Part shown: positions 10,454-23,757 of the stretch, piece after piece
Layout of the letters: each line of letters begins with the position of its first letter
How positions within the stretch are numbered: the first letter of the stretch is position 1
Source: Sabellastarte sp. h YS-2021
Lineage: Eukaryota; Annelida; Polychaeta; Sabellida; Sabellidae
NCBI GenBank assembly: GCA_964017235.1
Contig: OZ024940.1
Coordinates: 1,364,001-1,428,000 of the forward strand
Length of the DNA stretch: 64,000 bases
Reading direction: 5' to 3'
Translations under genes and position numbers: made by a program
Notes under the pieces: generated by a model
The model's database searches: none
Seen by the model: the letters and a program-made list of their open reading frames with translations, nothing else
Told to the model about the DNA's origin: nothing

Positions 10454-11952
10454 CAATATATATGACCAACTTCTGATTTAAAATACGCTCTCAGGGGTAC
10501 TTGGTAAATTGTTGCCATCACAAGATAGCATACCTTTATAACCCTGATGTAACAGTCATAGCTATCCTATTTTTGTTAGTGACACCCACCCAATGTCCTG
10601 CCCAAAATTCAGCATTATAGATTAACTTTAGACCAACTTGTGATGTCAAAAATGCTCCAGGGGGACATGGGCAGAGTGGTGCCATCACAAGGTAGCATGC
10701 CTTTATTTCCCAGACATAACGCCCATAGTTATCCTACTTTTGTTGGTGACACCCACCCAATGCCCTGCCCAAACTTCAGCATTATAGATTAACTTTAGAC
10801 CGATTTATGATGTCAAATATGCTCTGGGGGGACTTGGGCTGAGTGGTTCCATCACAAGGTAGCATGCCTTTATTACCCAGACGTAACATCCATAGCTATC
10901 CTACTTTTGTTAGTGACACCCACCCAATGCCCTGCCCAAAATTCAGCATTATAGATTAACTTTAGACCGATTTATGATGTCAAATATGCTCTGGGGGACT
11001 TGGGCTGAGTGGTTCCATCACAAGGTAGCCTGCCTTTATTACCCAGACGTAACATCCATAGCTATCCTACTTTTGTTAGTGACACCCACCCAATGCCCTG
11101 CCCAAAATTCAGCATTATAGATTAACTTTAGACCGATTTGTGATGTCAAATATGCTCTGGGGGGACTTGGGCTGAGTGGTTCCATCATAAGGTAGCATGC
11201 CTTTATTACCCAGACGTAACATCCATAGCTATCCTACTTTTGTTAGTGACACCCACCCAATGCCCTGCCCAAAATTCAGCATTATAGATTAACTTTAGAC
11301 CGATTTATAATGTCAAATATGCTGTGGGGGGACTTGGGCTGAGTGGTTCCATCACAAGGTAGCATGCCTTTATTACCCAGATGTAACGTCAATAGCTATC
11401 CTATTTTTGTTAGTGACACCCACCCAATGTCCTGTCAAAAATTCAGCATTATGGATGAAATTCTGACCAATTTCTCATGTAAAATACGCTCTCAGGGGTG
11501 CTTGGCTTAATTGGTGCCATTGTAATTTTGCATGTCTTTATTACCCAGATATAATGCTTATAACTATTCTATTTTTTGTACATTCCATTCACCCAATGTC
11601 CTGCCGAAAATTCAGCATTATAGATGAAATTCTGACCAATTTCTGATGTAAAATACGTTCTCAGGGATACTTGGCTTAATTGGTGTCATCATAATTTTGC
11701 ATACCTTTATTACCCAGATGTAACGCTTATAACTATACTATCTTTTGTACATTCCACCCACCCAATGTCCTGCCGAAAATTCAGCATTATAGATGAACTT
11801 TTGACTAGCTTGTGATGTTAAATAATCTCTTTCCGGTACTTGGGTTAAGTGGTGCCATCACAACGTAGCATACCTTTATTTCCCAGATGTAACGCCCATA
11901 GCTATCCTATTTTTATTAGTGCCACCCACCAAATTTCCAGCCCATAATTCAG
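10454..11952. repeat. HOR unit 9: 9-mer A-B-C-C-C-D-E-F-G (1499 bp)
   Basis: Full-length sister of unit 8. It shares catcataagg and ttctcatg with that unit but has an intact A monomer. Confidence 0.94.
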
Positions 11953-12945
11953 CAATATATATGACCAACTTCTGATTTAAAATACGCTCTCAGGGGTACT
12001 TGGTAAATTGTTGCCATCACAAGATAGCATACCTTTATAACCCTGATGTAACAGTCATAGCTATCCTATTTTTGTTAGTGACACCCACCCAATGTCCTGC
12101 CCAAAATTCAGCATTATAGATTAACTTTAGACCAACTTGTGATGTCAAAAATGCTCCAGGGGGACATGGGCAGAGTGGTGCCATCACAAGGTAGCATGCC
12201 TTTATTTCCCAGACGTAACGCCCATAGTTATCCTACTTTTGTTGGTGACACGCACCCAATGCTCTGCCCAAACTTCAGCATTATAGATTAACTTTAGACC
12301 GATTTATGATGTCAAATATGCTCTGGGGGGACTTGGGCTGAGTGGTTCCATCACAAGGTAGCATGCCTTTATTACCCAGACGTAACATCCATAGCTATCC
12401 TACTTTTGTTAGTGACACCCACCCAATGCCCTGCCCAAAATTCAGCATTATAGATTAACTTTAGACCGATTTATGATGTCAAATATGCTCTGGGGGACTT
12501 GGGCTGAGTGGTTCCATCACAAGGTAGCCTGCCTTTATTACCCAGACGTAACATCCATAGCTATCCTACTTTTGTTAGTGACACCCACCCAATGCCCTGC
12601 CCAAAATTCAGCATTATAGATTAACTTTAGACCGATTTATGATGTCAAATATGCTCTGGGGGGACTTGGGCTGAGTGGTTCCATCACAAGGTAGCATGCC
12701 TTTATTACCCAGACGTAACATCCATAGCTATCCTACTTTTGTTAGTGACACCCACCCAATGCCCTGCCCAAAATTCAGCATTATAGATTAACTTTAGACC
12801 GATTTATGATGTCAAATATGCTCTGGGGGGACTTGGACTGAGTGGTTCCATCACAAGGTAGCATGCCTTTATTACCCAGATGTAACGTCAATAGCTATCC
12901 TATTTTTATTAGTGCCACCCACCAAATTTCCAGCTCATAATTCAG
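11953..12945. repeat. HOR unit 10: A-B-C-C-C-X (993 bp)
   Basis: Monomers: A 11953, B 12112, C 12279, C 12446, C 12612, X 12779. It starts like a 9-mer but the fourth C runs into D-like and then G sequence, so D-E-F-G are replaced by one hybrid monomer. B has gacacgcaccc and gctctgccc, linking it to unit 6. Confidence 0.92.
12779..12945. repeat. Hybrid monomer X (C to D-like to G), first copy
   Basis: Begins as C (gatttatgatg, gctctgggggg, acttggactgagtgg), continues with D-like cagatgtaacgtcaat, and ends with G-type ttattagtgcc, accaaatttccag. Its hallmark is cagctcataattcag where true G has cagcccat. Other copies start at 17269, 21260, 24251, 30404, 32727, 40040, 43690, 45677, 49327, 53983 and 60291, giving 12 in all. 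Each directly precedes an A monomer. Most later copies read ctttgttaccc; this copy and that at 53983 read ctttattaccc. Confidence 0.88.
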
Positions 12946-13777
12946 CAATATATATGACCAACTTCTGATTTAAAATACGCTGTCAGGGGTACTTGGTAAA
13001 TTGTTGCCAGCACAAGATAGCATACCTTTATAACCCTGATGTAACAGTCATAGCTATCCTATTTTTGTTAGTGCCACCCACCCAATGTCCTACCCAAACT
13101 TCAGCATTATAGATGAACTTTAGATCAACTTGTGATGTCAAAAATGCTCCAGGGGGACATGGGCTGAGTGGTGCCATCACAAGGTAGCATGCCTTTATTT
13201 CCCAGATATAACCCCCATAACTATCATATTTTTGTTAGTGACACCCACCCAATGTCCTGTCAAAAATTCAGCATTATGGATGAAATTCTGACCAATTTCT
13301 AATGTAAAATATGCTCTCAGGGGTGCTTCGCTTAATTGGTGCCATCGTAATTTTGCATGTCATTATTACCCAGATGTAATGCTTATAACTATCCTATCTT
13401 GTGTACATTCCATCCACCCAATGTCATGCCGAAAATTCAGCATTATAGATGAAATTCTGATCAATTTCTGATGTAAAATACGTTCTCAGGGATGCTTGGC
13501 TTAATTGGTGTCATCATAATTTTGCATGCCTTTATTACCCAGATGTAACGCTTATAGCTATCCTATCTTTTGTACATTCCACCCACCCAATGTCCTTCCG
13601 AAAATTCAGCATTATAGATGAACTTTTGACTAGCTTGTGATGTTAAATAATCTCTCTCTGGTACTTGGGTTAAGTGGTGCCATCGCAACGTAGCATGCCT
13701 TTATTTCCCAGATGTAACGCCCATAGCTATCCTATTTTTATTAGTGCCACCCACCAAATTTCCAGCCCATAATTCAG
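12946..13777. repeat. HOR unit 11: 5-mer A-B'-E-F-G (832 bp)
   Basis: Monomers: A 12946, B' 13105, E 13272, F 13441, G 13610. First appearance of the short 5-mer and of E-F-G haplotype 2. Rare variants (gctgtcagggg, tagatcaac, atgtcatgccg, gatcaatttctg, gtccttccg, ctctctctgg, ccatcgcaac) recur together only at 21427-22258. Confidence 0.92.
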
Positions 13778-14943
13778 CAATATATATGACCAACTTCTGA
13801 TTTAAAATACGCTCTCAGGGGTACTTGGTAAATTGTTGCCAGCACAAGATAGCATACCTTTATAACCCTGATGTAACAGTCATAGCTATCCTATTTTTAT
13901 TAGTGCCATCCACCCAATGTCCTGCCCAAACTTCAGCATTATAGATGAACTTTAGACCAACTTGTGATGTCAAAAATGCTCCAGGGGGACATGGGCTGAG
14001 TGGTGCCATCACAAGGTAGCATGCCTTTATTTCCCAGATATAACCCCCATAACTATCATATTTTTGTTAGTGACACCCACCCAATGTCCTGCCCAAACTT
14101 CAGCATTATAGATTAACTTTAGACCGATTTATGATGTCAAATATGCTCTGGGGGGACTTGGGCTGAGTGGTTCCATCACAAGGTAGCATGCCTTTATTAC
14201 CCAGACGTAACGTCCATAGCTATCCTATTTTTGTTAGTGACACCCACCCAATGTCCTGCCCAAAATTCAGCATTATAGATTAACTTTAGACCGATTTATA
14301 ATGTCAAATATGCTGTGGGGGGACTTGGGCTGAGTGGTTCCATCACAAGGTAGCATGCCTTTATTACCCAGATGTAACGTCAATAGCTATCCTATTTTTG
14401 TTAGTGACACCCACCCAATGTCCTGTCAAAAATTCAGCATTATGGATGAAATTCTGACCAATTTCTAATGTAAAATACGCTCTCAGGGGTGCTTGGCTTA
14501 ATTGGTGCCATTGTAATTTTGCATGTCTTTATTACCCAGATATAATGCTTATAACTATTCTATTTTTTGTACATTCCATTTACCCAATGTCCTGCCGAAA
14601 ATTCAGCATTATAGATGAAATTCTGACCAATTTCTGATGTAAAATACGTTCTCAGGGATACTTGGCTTAATTGGTGTCATCATAATTTTGCATGCCTTTA
14701 TTACCCAGATGTAACGCTTATAACTATACTATCTTTTGTACATTCCACCCACCCAATGTCCTGCCGAAAATTCAGCATTATAGATGAACTTTTGACTAGC
14801 TTGTGATGTTAAATAATCTCTTTCCGGTACTTGGGTTAAGTGGTGCCATCACAACGTAGCATACCTTTATTTCCCAGATGTAACGCCCATAGCTATCCTA
14901 TTTTTATTAGTGCCACCCACCAAATTTCCAGCCCATAATTCAG
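13778..14943. repeat. HOR unit 12: 7-mer A-B'-C-D-E-F-G (1166 bp)
   Basis: Monomers: A 13778, B' 13937, C 14104, D 14271, E 14438, F 14607, G 14776. The A-B' part matches haplotype 2 neighbours and has ttattagtgccatccaccc. The C-to-G part matches the haplotype 1 short unit, so this unit is a recombinant. Confidence 0.92.
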
Positions 14944-16442
14944 CAATATATATGACCAACTTCTGATTTAAAATACGCTCTCAGGGGTACTTGGTAAATT
15001 GTTGCCATCACAAGATAGCATACCTTTATAACCCTGATTTAACAGTCATAGCTATCCTATTTTTGTTAGTGCCACCCACCCAATGTCCTGCCCAAACTTC
15101 AGCATTATAGATTAACTTTAGACCAACTTGTGATGTCAAAAATGCTCCAGGGGGACATGGGCAGAGTGGTGCCATCACAAGGTAGCATGCCTTTATTTCC
15201 CAGACGTAACGCCCATAGTTATCCTACTTTTGTTGGTGACACCCACCCAATGCCCTGCCCAAACTTCAGCATTATAGATTAACTTTAGACCGATTTATGA
15301 TGTCAAATATGCTCTGGGGGGACTTGGGCTGAGTGGTTCCATCACAAGGTAGCATGCCTTTATTACCCAGACGTAACATCCATAGCTATCCTACTTTTGT
15401 TAGTGACACCCACCCAATGCCCTGCCCAAAATTCAGCATTATAGATTAACTTTAGACCGATTTATGATGTCAAATATGCTCTGGGGGACTTGGGCTGAGT
15501 GGTTCCATCACAAGGTAGCCTGACTTTATTACCCAGACGTAACATCCATAGCTATCCTACTTTTGTTAGTGACACCCACCCAATGCCCTGCCCAAAATTC
15601 AGCATTATAGATTAACTTTAGACCGATTTATGATGTCAAATATGCTCTGGGGGGACTTGGGCTGAGTGGTTCCATCACAAGGTAGCATGCCTTTATTACC
15701 CAGACGTAACATCCATAGCTATCCTACTTTTGTTAGTGACACCCACCCAATGCCCTGCCCAAAATTCAGCATTATAGATTAACTTTAGACCGATTTATAA
15801 TGTCAAATATGCTGTGGGGGGACTTGGGCTGAGTGGTTCCATCACAAGGTAGCATGCCTTTATTACCCAGATGTAACGTCAATAGCTATCCTATTTTTGT
15901 TAGTGACACCCACCCAATGTCCTGTCAAAAATTCAGCATTATGGATGAAATTCTGACCAATTTCTAATGTAAAATACGCTCTCAGGGGTGCTTGGCTTAA
16001 TTGGTGCCATTGTAATTTTGCATGTCTTTATTACCCAGATATAATGCTTATAACTATTCTATTTTTTGTACATTCCATTTACCCAATGTCCTGCCGAAAA
16101 TTCAGCATTATAGATGAAATTCTGACCAATTTCTGATGTAAAATACGTTCTCAGGGATACTTGGCTTAATTGGTGTCATCATAATTTTGCATGCCTTTAT
16201 TACCCAGATGTAACGCTTATAACTATACTATCTTTTGTACATTCCACCCACCCAATGTCCTGCCGAAAATTTAGCATTATAGATGAACTTTTGACTAGCT
16301 TGTGATGTTAAATAATCTCTTTCCGGTACTTGGGTTAAGTGGTGCCATCACAACGTAGCATACCTTTATTTCCCAGATGTAACGCCCATAGCTATCCTAT
16401 TTTTATTAGTGCCACCCACCAAATTTCCAGCCCATAATTCAG
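14944..16442. repeat. HOR unit 13: 9-mer A-B-C-C-C-D-E-F-G (1499 bp)
   Basis: Monomers: A 14944, B 15103, C 15270, C 15437, C 15603, D 15770, E 15937, F 16106, G 16275. The A has the short-unit tag (gatttaacag, gtgccaccc) while the rest is long-unit type, suggesting exchange between the two unit classes at the A/B boundary. The second C has cctgacttt. Confidence 0.92.
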
Positions 16443-17435
16443 CAATATATATGACCAACTTCTGATTTAAAATACGCTCTCAGGGGTACTTGGTAAATTG
16501 TTGCCATCACAAGATAGCATACCTTTATAACCCTGATGTAACAGTCATAGCTATCCTATTTTTGTTAGTGACACCCACCCAATGTCCTGCCCAAAATTCA
16601 GCATTATAGATTAACTTTAGACCAACTTGTGATGTCAAAAATGCTCCAGGGGGACATGGGCAGAGTGGTGCCATCACAAGGTAGCATGACTTTATTTCCC
16701 AGACGTAACGCCCATAGTTATCCTACTTTTGTTGGTGACACCCACCCAATGCCCTGCCCAAACTTCAGCATTATAGATTAACTTTAGACCGATTTATGAT
16801 GTCAAATATGCTCTGGGGGGACTTGGGCTGAGTGGTTCCATCACAAGGTAGCATGCCTTTATTACCCAGACGTAACATCCATAGCTATCCTACTTTTGTT
16901 AGTGACACCCACCCAATGCCCTGCCCAAAATTCAGCATTATAGATTAACTTTAGACCGATTTATGATGTCAAATATGCTCTGGGGGACTTGGGCTGAGTG
17001 GTTCCATCACAAGGTAGCCTGCCTTTATTACCCAGACGTAACATCCATAGCTATCCTACTTTTGTTAGTGACACCCACCCAATGCCCTGCCCAAAATTCA
17101 GCATTATAGATTAACTTTAGACCGATTTATGATGTCAAATATGCTCTGGGGGGACTTGGGCTGAGTGGTTCCATCACAAGGTAGCATGCCTTTATTACCC
17201 AGACGTAACATCCATAGCTATCCTACTTTTGTTAGTGACACCCACCCAATGCCCTGCCCAAAATTCAGCATTATAGATTAACTTTAGACCGATTTATGAT
17301 GTCAAATATGCTCTGGGGGGACTTGGACTGAGTGGTTCCATCACAAGGTAGCATGCCTTTGTTACCCAGATGTAACGTCAATAGCTATCCTATTTTTATT
17401 AGTGCCACCCACCAAATTTCCAGCTCATAATTCAG
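16443..17435. repeat. HOR unit 14: A-B-C-C-C-X (993 bp)
   Basis: Monomers: A 16443, B 16602, C 16769, C 16936, C 17102, X 17269. Same plan as unit 10, 4490 bp further on. B has catgacttt. Confidence 0.92.
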
Positions 17436-18601
17436 CAATATATATGACCAACTTCTGATTTAAAATACGCTGTCAGGGGTACTTGGTAAATTGTTGCCAT
17501 CACAAGATAGCATACCTTTATAACCCTGATTTAACAGTCATAGCTATCCTATTTTTGTTAGTGACACCCACCCAATGTCTTGCCCAAAATTCAGCATTAT
17601 AGATTCACTTTAGACCAATTTATGATGTCAAATATGCTCTGGGGGGACTTGGGCTGAGTGGTTCCATCACAAGGTAGCATGCCTTTGTTACCCAGACGTA
17701 ACGTACATAGCTATCCTACTTTTGTTAGTGACACCCACCCAATGCCCTGCCCCAAATTCAGCATTATAGATTAACTTTAGACCGATTTATGATGTCAAAT
17801 ATGCTCTGGGGGGACTTGGGCTGAGTGGTTCCATCACAAGGTAGCATGCCTTTATTACCCAGACGTAACGTCCATAGCTATCCTATTTTTGTTAGTGACA
17901 CCCACCCAATGTCCTGCCCAAAATTCAGCATTATAGATTAACTTCAGACCGATTTATAATGTCAAATATGCTGTGGGGGGACTTGGGCTGAGTGGTTCCA
18001 TCACAAGGTAGCATGCCTTTATTACCCAGATGTAACGTCAATAGCTATCCTATTTTTGTTAGTGACACCCACCCAATGTCCTGTCAAAAATTCAGCATTA
18101 TGGATGAAATTCTGACCAATTTCTAATGTAAAATACGCTCTCAGGGGTGCTTGGCTTAATTGGTGCCATTGTAATTTTGCATGTCTTTATTACCCAGATA
18201 TAATGCTTATAACTATTCTATTTTTTGTACATTCCATTTACCCAATGTCCTGCCGAAAATTCAGCATTATAGATGAAATTCTGACCAATTTCTGATGTAA
18301 AATACGTTCTCAGGGATACTTGGCTTAATTGGTGTCATCATAATTTTGCATGCCTTTATTACCCAGATGTAACGCTTATAACTATACTATCTTTTGTACA
18401 TTCCACCCACCCAATGTCCTGCCGAAAATTCAGCATTATAGATGAACTTTTGACTAGCTTGTGATGTTAAATAATCTCTTTCCGGTACTTGGGTTAAGTG
18501 GTGCCATCACAACGTAGCATACCTTTATTTCCCAGATGTAACGCCCATAGCTATCCTATTTTTATTAGTGCCACCCACCAAATTTCCAGCCCATAATTCA
18601 G
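17436..18601. repeat. HOR unit 15: 7-mer A-C-C-D-E-F-G (1166 bp)
   Basis: Monomers: A 17436, C 17595, C 17762, D 17929, E 18096, F 18265, G 18434. The A has gctgtcagggg. The first C reads attcactttagaccaattt and the next block has cgtacatagc and ccccaaattcag, a C-pair that recurs at 22585, 24744, 26244 and 35880. Confidence 0.92.
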
Positions 18602-19600
18602 CAATATATATGACCAACTTCTGATTTAAAATACGCTCTCAGGGGTACTTGGTAAATTGTTGCCATCACAAGATAGCATACCTTTATAACCCTGATTTAA
18701 CAGTCATAGCTATCCTATTTTTGTTAGTGCCACCCACCCAATGTCCTGCCCAAACTTCAGCATTATAGATTAACTTTAGACCGATTTATGATGTCAAATA
18801 TGCTCTGGGGGGACTTGGGCTGAGTGGTTCCATCACAAGGTAGCATGCCTTTATTACCCAGACGTAACGTCCATAGCTATCCTATTTTTGTTAGTGACAC
18901 CCACCCAATGTCCTGCCCAAAATTCAGCATTATAGATTAACTTTAGACCGATTTATAATGTCAAATATGCTGTGGGGGGACTTGGGCTGAGTGGTTCCAT
19001 CACAAGGTAGCATGCCTTTATTACCCAGATGTAACGTCAATAGCTATCCTATTTTTGTTAGTGACACCCACCCAATGTCCTGTCAAAAATTCAGCATTAT
19101 GGATGAAATTCTGACCAATTTCTAATGTAAAATACGCTCTCAGGGGTGCTTGGCTTAATTGGTGCCATTGTAATTTTGCATGTCTTTATTACCCAGATAT
19201 AATGCTTATAACTATTCTATTTTTTGTACATTCCATTCACCCAATGTCCTGCCGAAAATTCAGCATTATAGATGAAATTCTGACCAATTTCTGATGTAAA
19301 ATACGTTCTCAGGGATACTTGGCTTAATTGGTGTCATCATAATTTTGCATGCCTTTATTACCCAGATGTAACGCTTATAACTATACTATCTTTTGTACAT
19401 TCCACCCACCCAATGTCCTGCCGAAAATTCAGCATTATAGATGAACTTTTGACTAGCTTGTGATGTTAAATAATCTCTTTCCGGTACTTGGGTTAAGTGG
19501 TGCCATCACAACGTAGCATACCTTTATTTCCCAGATGTAACGCCCATAGCTATCCTATTTTTATTAGTGCCACCCACCAAATTTCCAGCCCATAATTCAG
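18602..19600. repeat. HOR unit 16: 6-mer A-C-D-E-F-G (999 bp)
   Basis: Short unit of reference type, in tandem with the next one. Haplotype 1 E-F-G. Confidence 0.94.
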
Positions 19601-20599
19601 CAATATATATGACCAACTTCTGATTTAAAATACGCTCTCAGGGGTACTTGGTAAATTGTTGCCATCACAAGATAGCATACCTTTATAACCCTGATTTAAC
19701 AGTCATAGCTATCCTATTTTTGTTAGTGCCACCCACCCAATGTCCTGCCCAAACTTCAGCATTATAGATTAACTTTAGACCGATTTATGATGTCAAATAT
19801 GCTCTGGGGGGACTTGGGCTGAGTGGTTCCATCACAAGGTAGCATGCCTTTATTACCCAGACGTAACGTCCATAGCTATCCTATTTTTGTTAGTGACACC
19901 CACCCAATGTCCTGCCCAAAATTCAGCATTATAGATTAACTTTAGACCGATTTATAATGTCAAATATGCTGTGGGGGGACTTGGGCTGAGTGGTTCCATC
20001 ACAAGGTAGCATGCCTTTATTACCCAGATGTAACGTCAATAGCTATCCTATTTTTGTTAGTGACACCCACCCAATGTCCTGTCAAAAATTCAGCATTATG
20101 GATGAAATTCTGACCAATTTCTAATGTAAAATACGCTCTCAGGGGTGCTTGGCTTAATTGGTGCCATTGTAATTTTGCATGTCTTTATTACCCAGATATA
20201 ATGCTTATAACTATTCTATTTTTTGTACATTCCATTCACCCAATGTCCTGCCGAAAATTCAGCATTATAGATGAAATTCTGACCAATTTCTGATGTAAAA
20301 TACGTTCTCAGGGATACTTGGCTTAATTGGTGTCATCATAATTTTGCATACCTTTATTACCCAGATGTAACGCTTATAACTATACTATCTTTTGTACATT
20401 CCACCCACCCAATGTCCTGCCGAAAATTCAGCATTATAGATGAACTTTTGACTAGCTTGTGATGTTAAATAATCTCTTTCCGGTACTTGGGTTAAGTGGT
20501 GCCATCACAACGTAGCATACCTTTATTTCCCAGATGTAACGCCCATAGCTATCCTATTTTTATTAGTGCCACCCACCAAATTTCCAGCCCATAATTCAG
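19601..20599. repeat. HOR unit 17: 6-mer A-C-D-E-F-G (999 bp)
   Basis: Nearly identical tandem copy of unit 16. It reads gcatacctttatt in F where unit 16 reads gcatgcctttatt. Confidence 0.94.
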
Positions 20600-21426
20600 C
20601 AATATATATGACCAACTTCTGATTTAAAATACGCTCTCAGGGGTACTTGGTAAATTGTTGCTATCACAAGATAGCATACCTTTATAACCCTGATGTAACA
20701 GTCATAGCTATCCTATTTTTGTTAGTGACACCCACCCAATGTCCTGCCCAAAATTCAGCATTATAGATTAACTTTAGACCAACTTGTGATGTCAAAAATG
20801 CTCCAGGGGGACATGGGCAGAGTGGTGCCATCACAAGGTAGCATGCCTTTATTTCCCAGACGTAACGCCCATAGTTATCCTACTTTTGTTGGTGACACCG
20901 ACCCAATGCCCTGCCCAAACTTCAGCATTATAGATTAACTTTAGACCGATTTATGATGTCAAATATGCTCTGGGGGGACTTGGGCTGAGTGGTTCCATCA
21001 CAAGGTAGCATGCCTTTATTACCCAGACGTAACATCCATAGCTATCCTACTTTTGTTAGTGACACCCACCCAATGCCCTGCCCAAAATTCAGCATTATAG
21101 ATTAACTTTAGACCGATTTATGATGTCAAATATGCTCTGGGGGGACTTGGGCTGAGTGGTTCCATCACAAGGTAGCATGCCTTTATTACCCAGACGTAAC
21201 ATCCATAGCTATCCTACTTTTGTTAGTGACACCCACCCAATGCCCTGCCCAAAATTCAGCATTATAGATTAACTTTAGACCGATTTATGATGTCAAATAT
21301 GCTCTGGGGGGACTTGGACTGAGTGGTTCCATCACAAGGTAGCATGCCTTTGTTACCCAGATGTAACGTCAATAGCTATCCTATTTTTATTAGTGCCACC
21401 CACCAAATTTCCAGCTCATAATTCAG
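20600..21426. repeat. HOR unit 18: A-B-C-C-X (827 bp)
   Basis: Monomers: A 20600, B 20759, C 20926, C 21093, X 21260. One C fewer than units 10 and 14. A has gttgctatcac; B has gacaccgaccc, which breaks the CCC motif. Confidence 0.92.
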
Positions 21427-22258
21427 CAATATATATGACCAACTTCTGATTTAAAATACGCTGTCAGGGGTACTTGGTAAATTGTTGCCAGCACAAGATA
21501 GCATACCTTTATAACCCTGATGTAACAGTCATAGCTATCCTATTTTTGTTAGTGCCACCCACCCAATGTCCTGCCCAAACTTCAGCATTATAGATGAACT
21601 TTAGATCAACTTGTGATGTCAAAAATGCTCCAGGGGGACATGGGCTGAGTGGTGCCATCACAAGGTAGCATGCCTTTATTTCCCAGATATAACCCCCATA
21701 ACTATCATATTTTTGTTAGTGACACCCACCCAATGTCCTGTCAAAAATTCAGCATTATGGATGAAATTCTGACCAATTTCTAATGTAAAATATGCTCTCA
21801 GGGGTGCTTCGCTTAATTGGTGCCATCGTAATTTTGCATGTCTTTATTACCCAGATGTAATGCTTATAACTATCCTATCTTGTGTACATTCCATCCACCC
21901 AATGTCATGCCGAAAATTCAGCATTATAGATGAAATTCTGATCAATTTCTGATGTAAAATATGTTCTCAGGGATGCTTGGCTTAATTGGTGTCATCATAA
22001 TTTTGCATGCCTTTATTACCCAGATGTAACGCTTATAGCTATCCTATCTTTTGTACATTCCACCCACCCAATGTCCTTCCGAAAATTCAGCATTATAGAT
22101 GAACTTTTGACTAGCTTGTGATGTTAAATAATCTCTCTCTGGTACTTGGGTTAAGTGGTGCCATCGCAACGTAGCATGCCTTTATTTCCCAGATGTAACG
22201 CCCATAGCTATCCTATTTTTATTAGTGCCACCCACCAAATTTCCAGCCCATAATTCAG
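21427..22258. repeat. HOR unit 19: 5-mer A-B'-E-F-G (832 bp)
   Basis: Monomers: A 21427, B' 21586, E 21753, F 21922, G 22091. Shares the full set of rare variants with unit 11 (offset 8481 bp). I noticed only a few differences, for example gtcattatt against gtctttatt, and atacgttctc against atatgttctc. Confidence 0.92.
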
Positions 22259-23757
22259 CAATATATATGACCAACTTCTGATTTAAAATACGCTCTCAGG
22301 GGTACTTGGTAAATTGTTGCCAGCACAAGATAGCATACCTTTATAACCCTGATGTAACAGTCATAGCTATCCTATTTTTATTAGTGCCATCCACCCAATG
22401 TCCTGCCCAAACTTCAGCATTATAGATGAACTTTAGACCAACTTGTGATGTCAAAAATGCTCCAGGGGGACATGGGCTGAGTGGTGCCATCACAAGGTAG
22501 CATGCCTTTATTTCCCAGATATAACCCCCATAACTATCATATTTTTGTTAGTGACACCCACCCAATGTCTTGCCCAAAATTCAGCATTATAGATTCACTT
22601 TAGACCAATTTATGATGTCAAATATGCTCTGGGGGGACTTGGGCTGAGTGGTTCCATCACAAGGTAGCATGCCTTTGTTACCCAGACGTAACGTACATAG
22701 CTATCCTACTTTTGTTAGTGACACCCACCCAATGCCCTGCCCCAAATTCAGCATTATAGATTAACTTTAGACCGATTTATGATGTCAAATATGCTCTGGG
22801 GGGACTTGGGCTGAGTGGTTCCATCACAAGGTAGCATGCCTTTATTACCCAGACGTAACGTCCATAGCTATCCTATTTTTGTTAGTGACACCCACCCAAT
22901 GTCCTGCCCAAAATTCAGCATTATAGATTAACTTTAGTCCGATTTATGATGTCAAATATGCTCTGGGGGGACTTGGGCTGAGTGGTTCCATCACAAGGTA
23001 GAATGCCTTTATTACCCAGACGTAACGTCCATAGCTATCCTATTTTTGTTAGTGACACCCACCCAATGTCCTGCCCAAAATTCAGCATTATAGATTAACT
23101 TTAGTCCGATTTATGATGTCAAATATGCTCTGGGGGTACTTGGGCTGAGTGGTTCCATCACAAGGTAGCATGCCTTTATTACCCAGATGTAACGTCAATA
23201 GCTATCCTATTTTTGTTAGTGCACCCACCCAATGTCCTGTCAAAAATTCAGCATTATGGATGAAATTCTGACCAATTTCTAATGTAAAATACGCTCTCAG
23301 GGGTGCTTGGCTTAATTGGTGCCATCATAATTTTGCATGTCTTTATTACCCAGATGTAATGCTTATAACTCTCCTATCTTTTGTACAATCCATCCACCCA
23401 ATGTCCTGCCGAAAATTCAGCATTATAGATGAAATTCTGACCAATTTCTGATGTAAAATACGTTCTCAGGGATGCTTGACTTAATTGGTGTCATCATAAT
23501 TTTGCATGCCTTTATTACCCAGATGTAACGCTTATAAATATCCTATCTTTTGTACATTCCACCCACCCAATGTCCTGCCAAAAATTCAGCATTATAGATG
23601 AACTTTTGACTAGCTTGTGATGTTAAATAATCTCTCTCCGGTACTTGGGTTAAGTGGTGCCATCACAACGTAGCATGCCTTTATTTCCCAGATGTAACGC
23701 CCATAGCTATCCTATTTTTATTAGTGCCACCCACCAAATTTCCAGCCCATAATTCAG
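22259..23757. repeat. HOR unit 20: 9-mer A-B'-C-C-C-C-E-F-G (1499 bp)
   Basis: Monomers: A 22259, B' 22418, C 22585, C 22752, C 22919, C 23086 (166 bp), E 23252, F 23421, G 23590. It equals the standard long unit in length but differs in make-up: four C and no true D. The last two C read tttagtccg, and the last also has ggggg-tact and gtgcaccc. E-F-G is haplotype 2. Confidence 0.91.
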
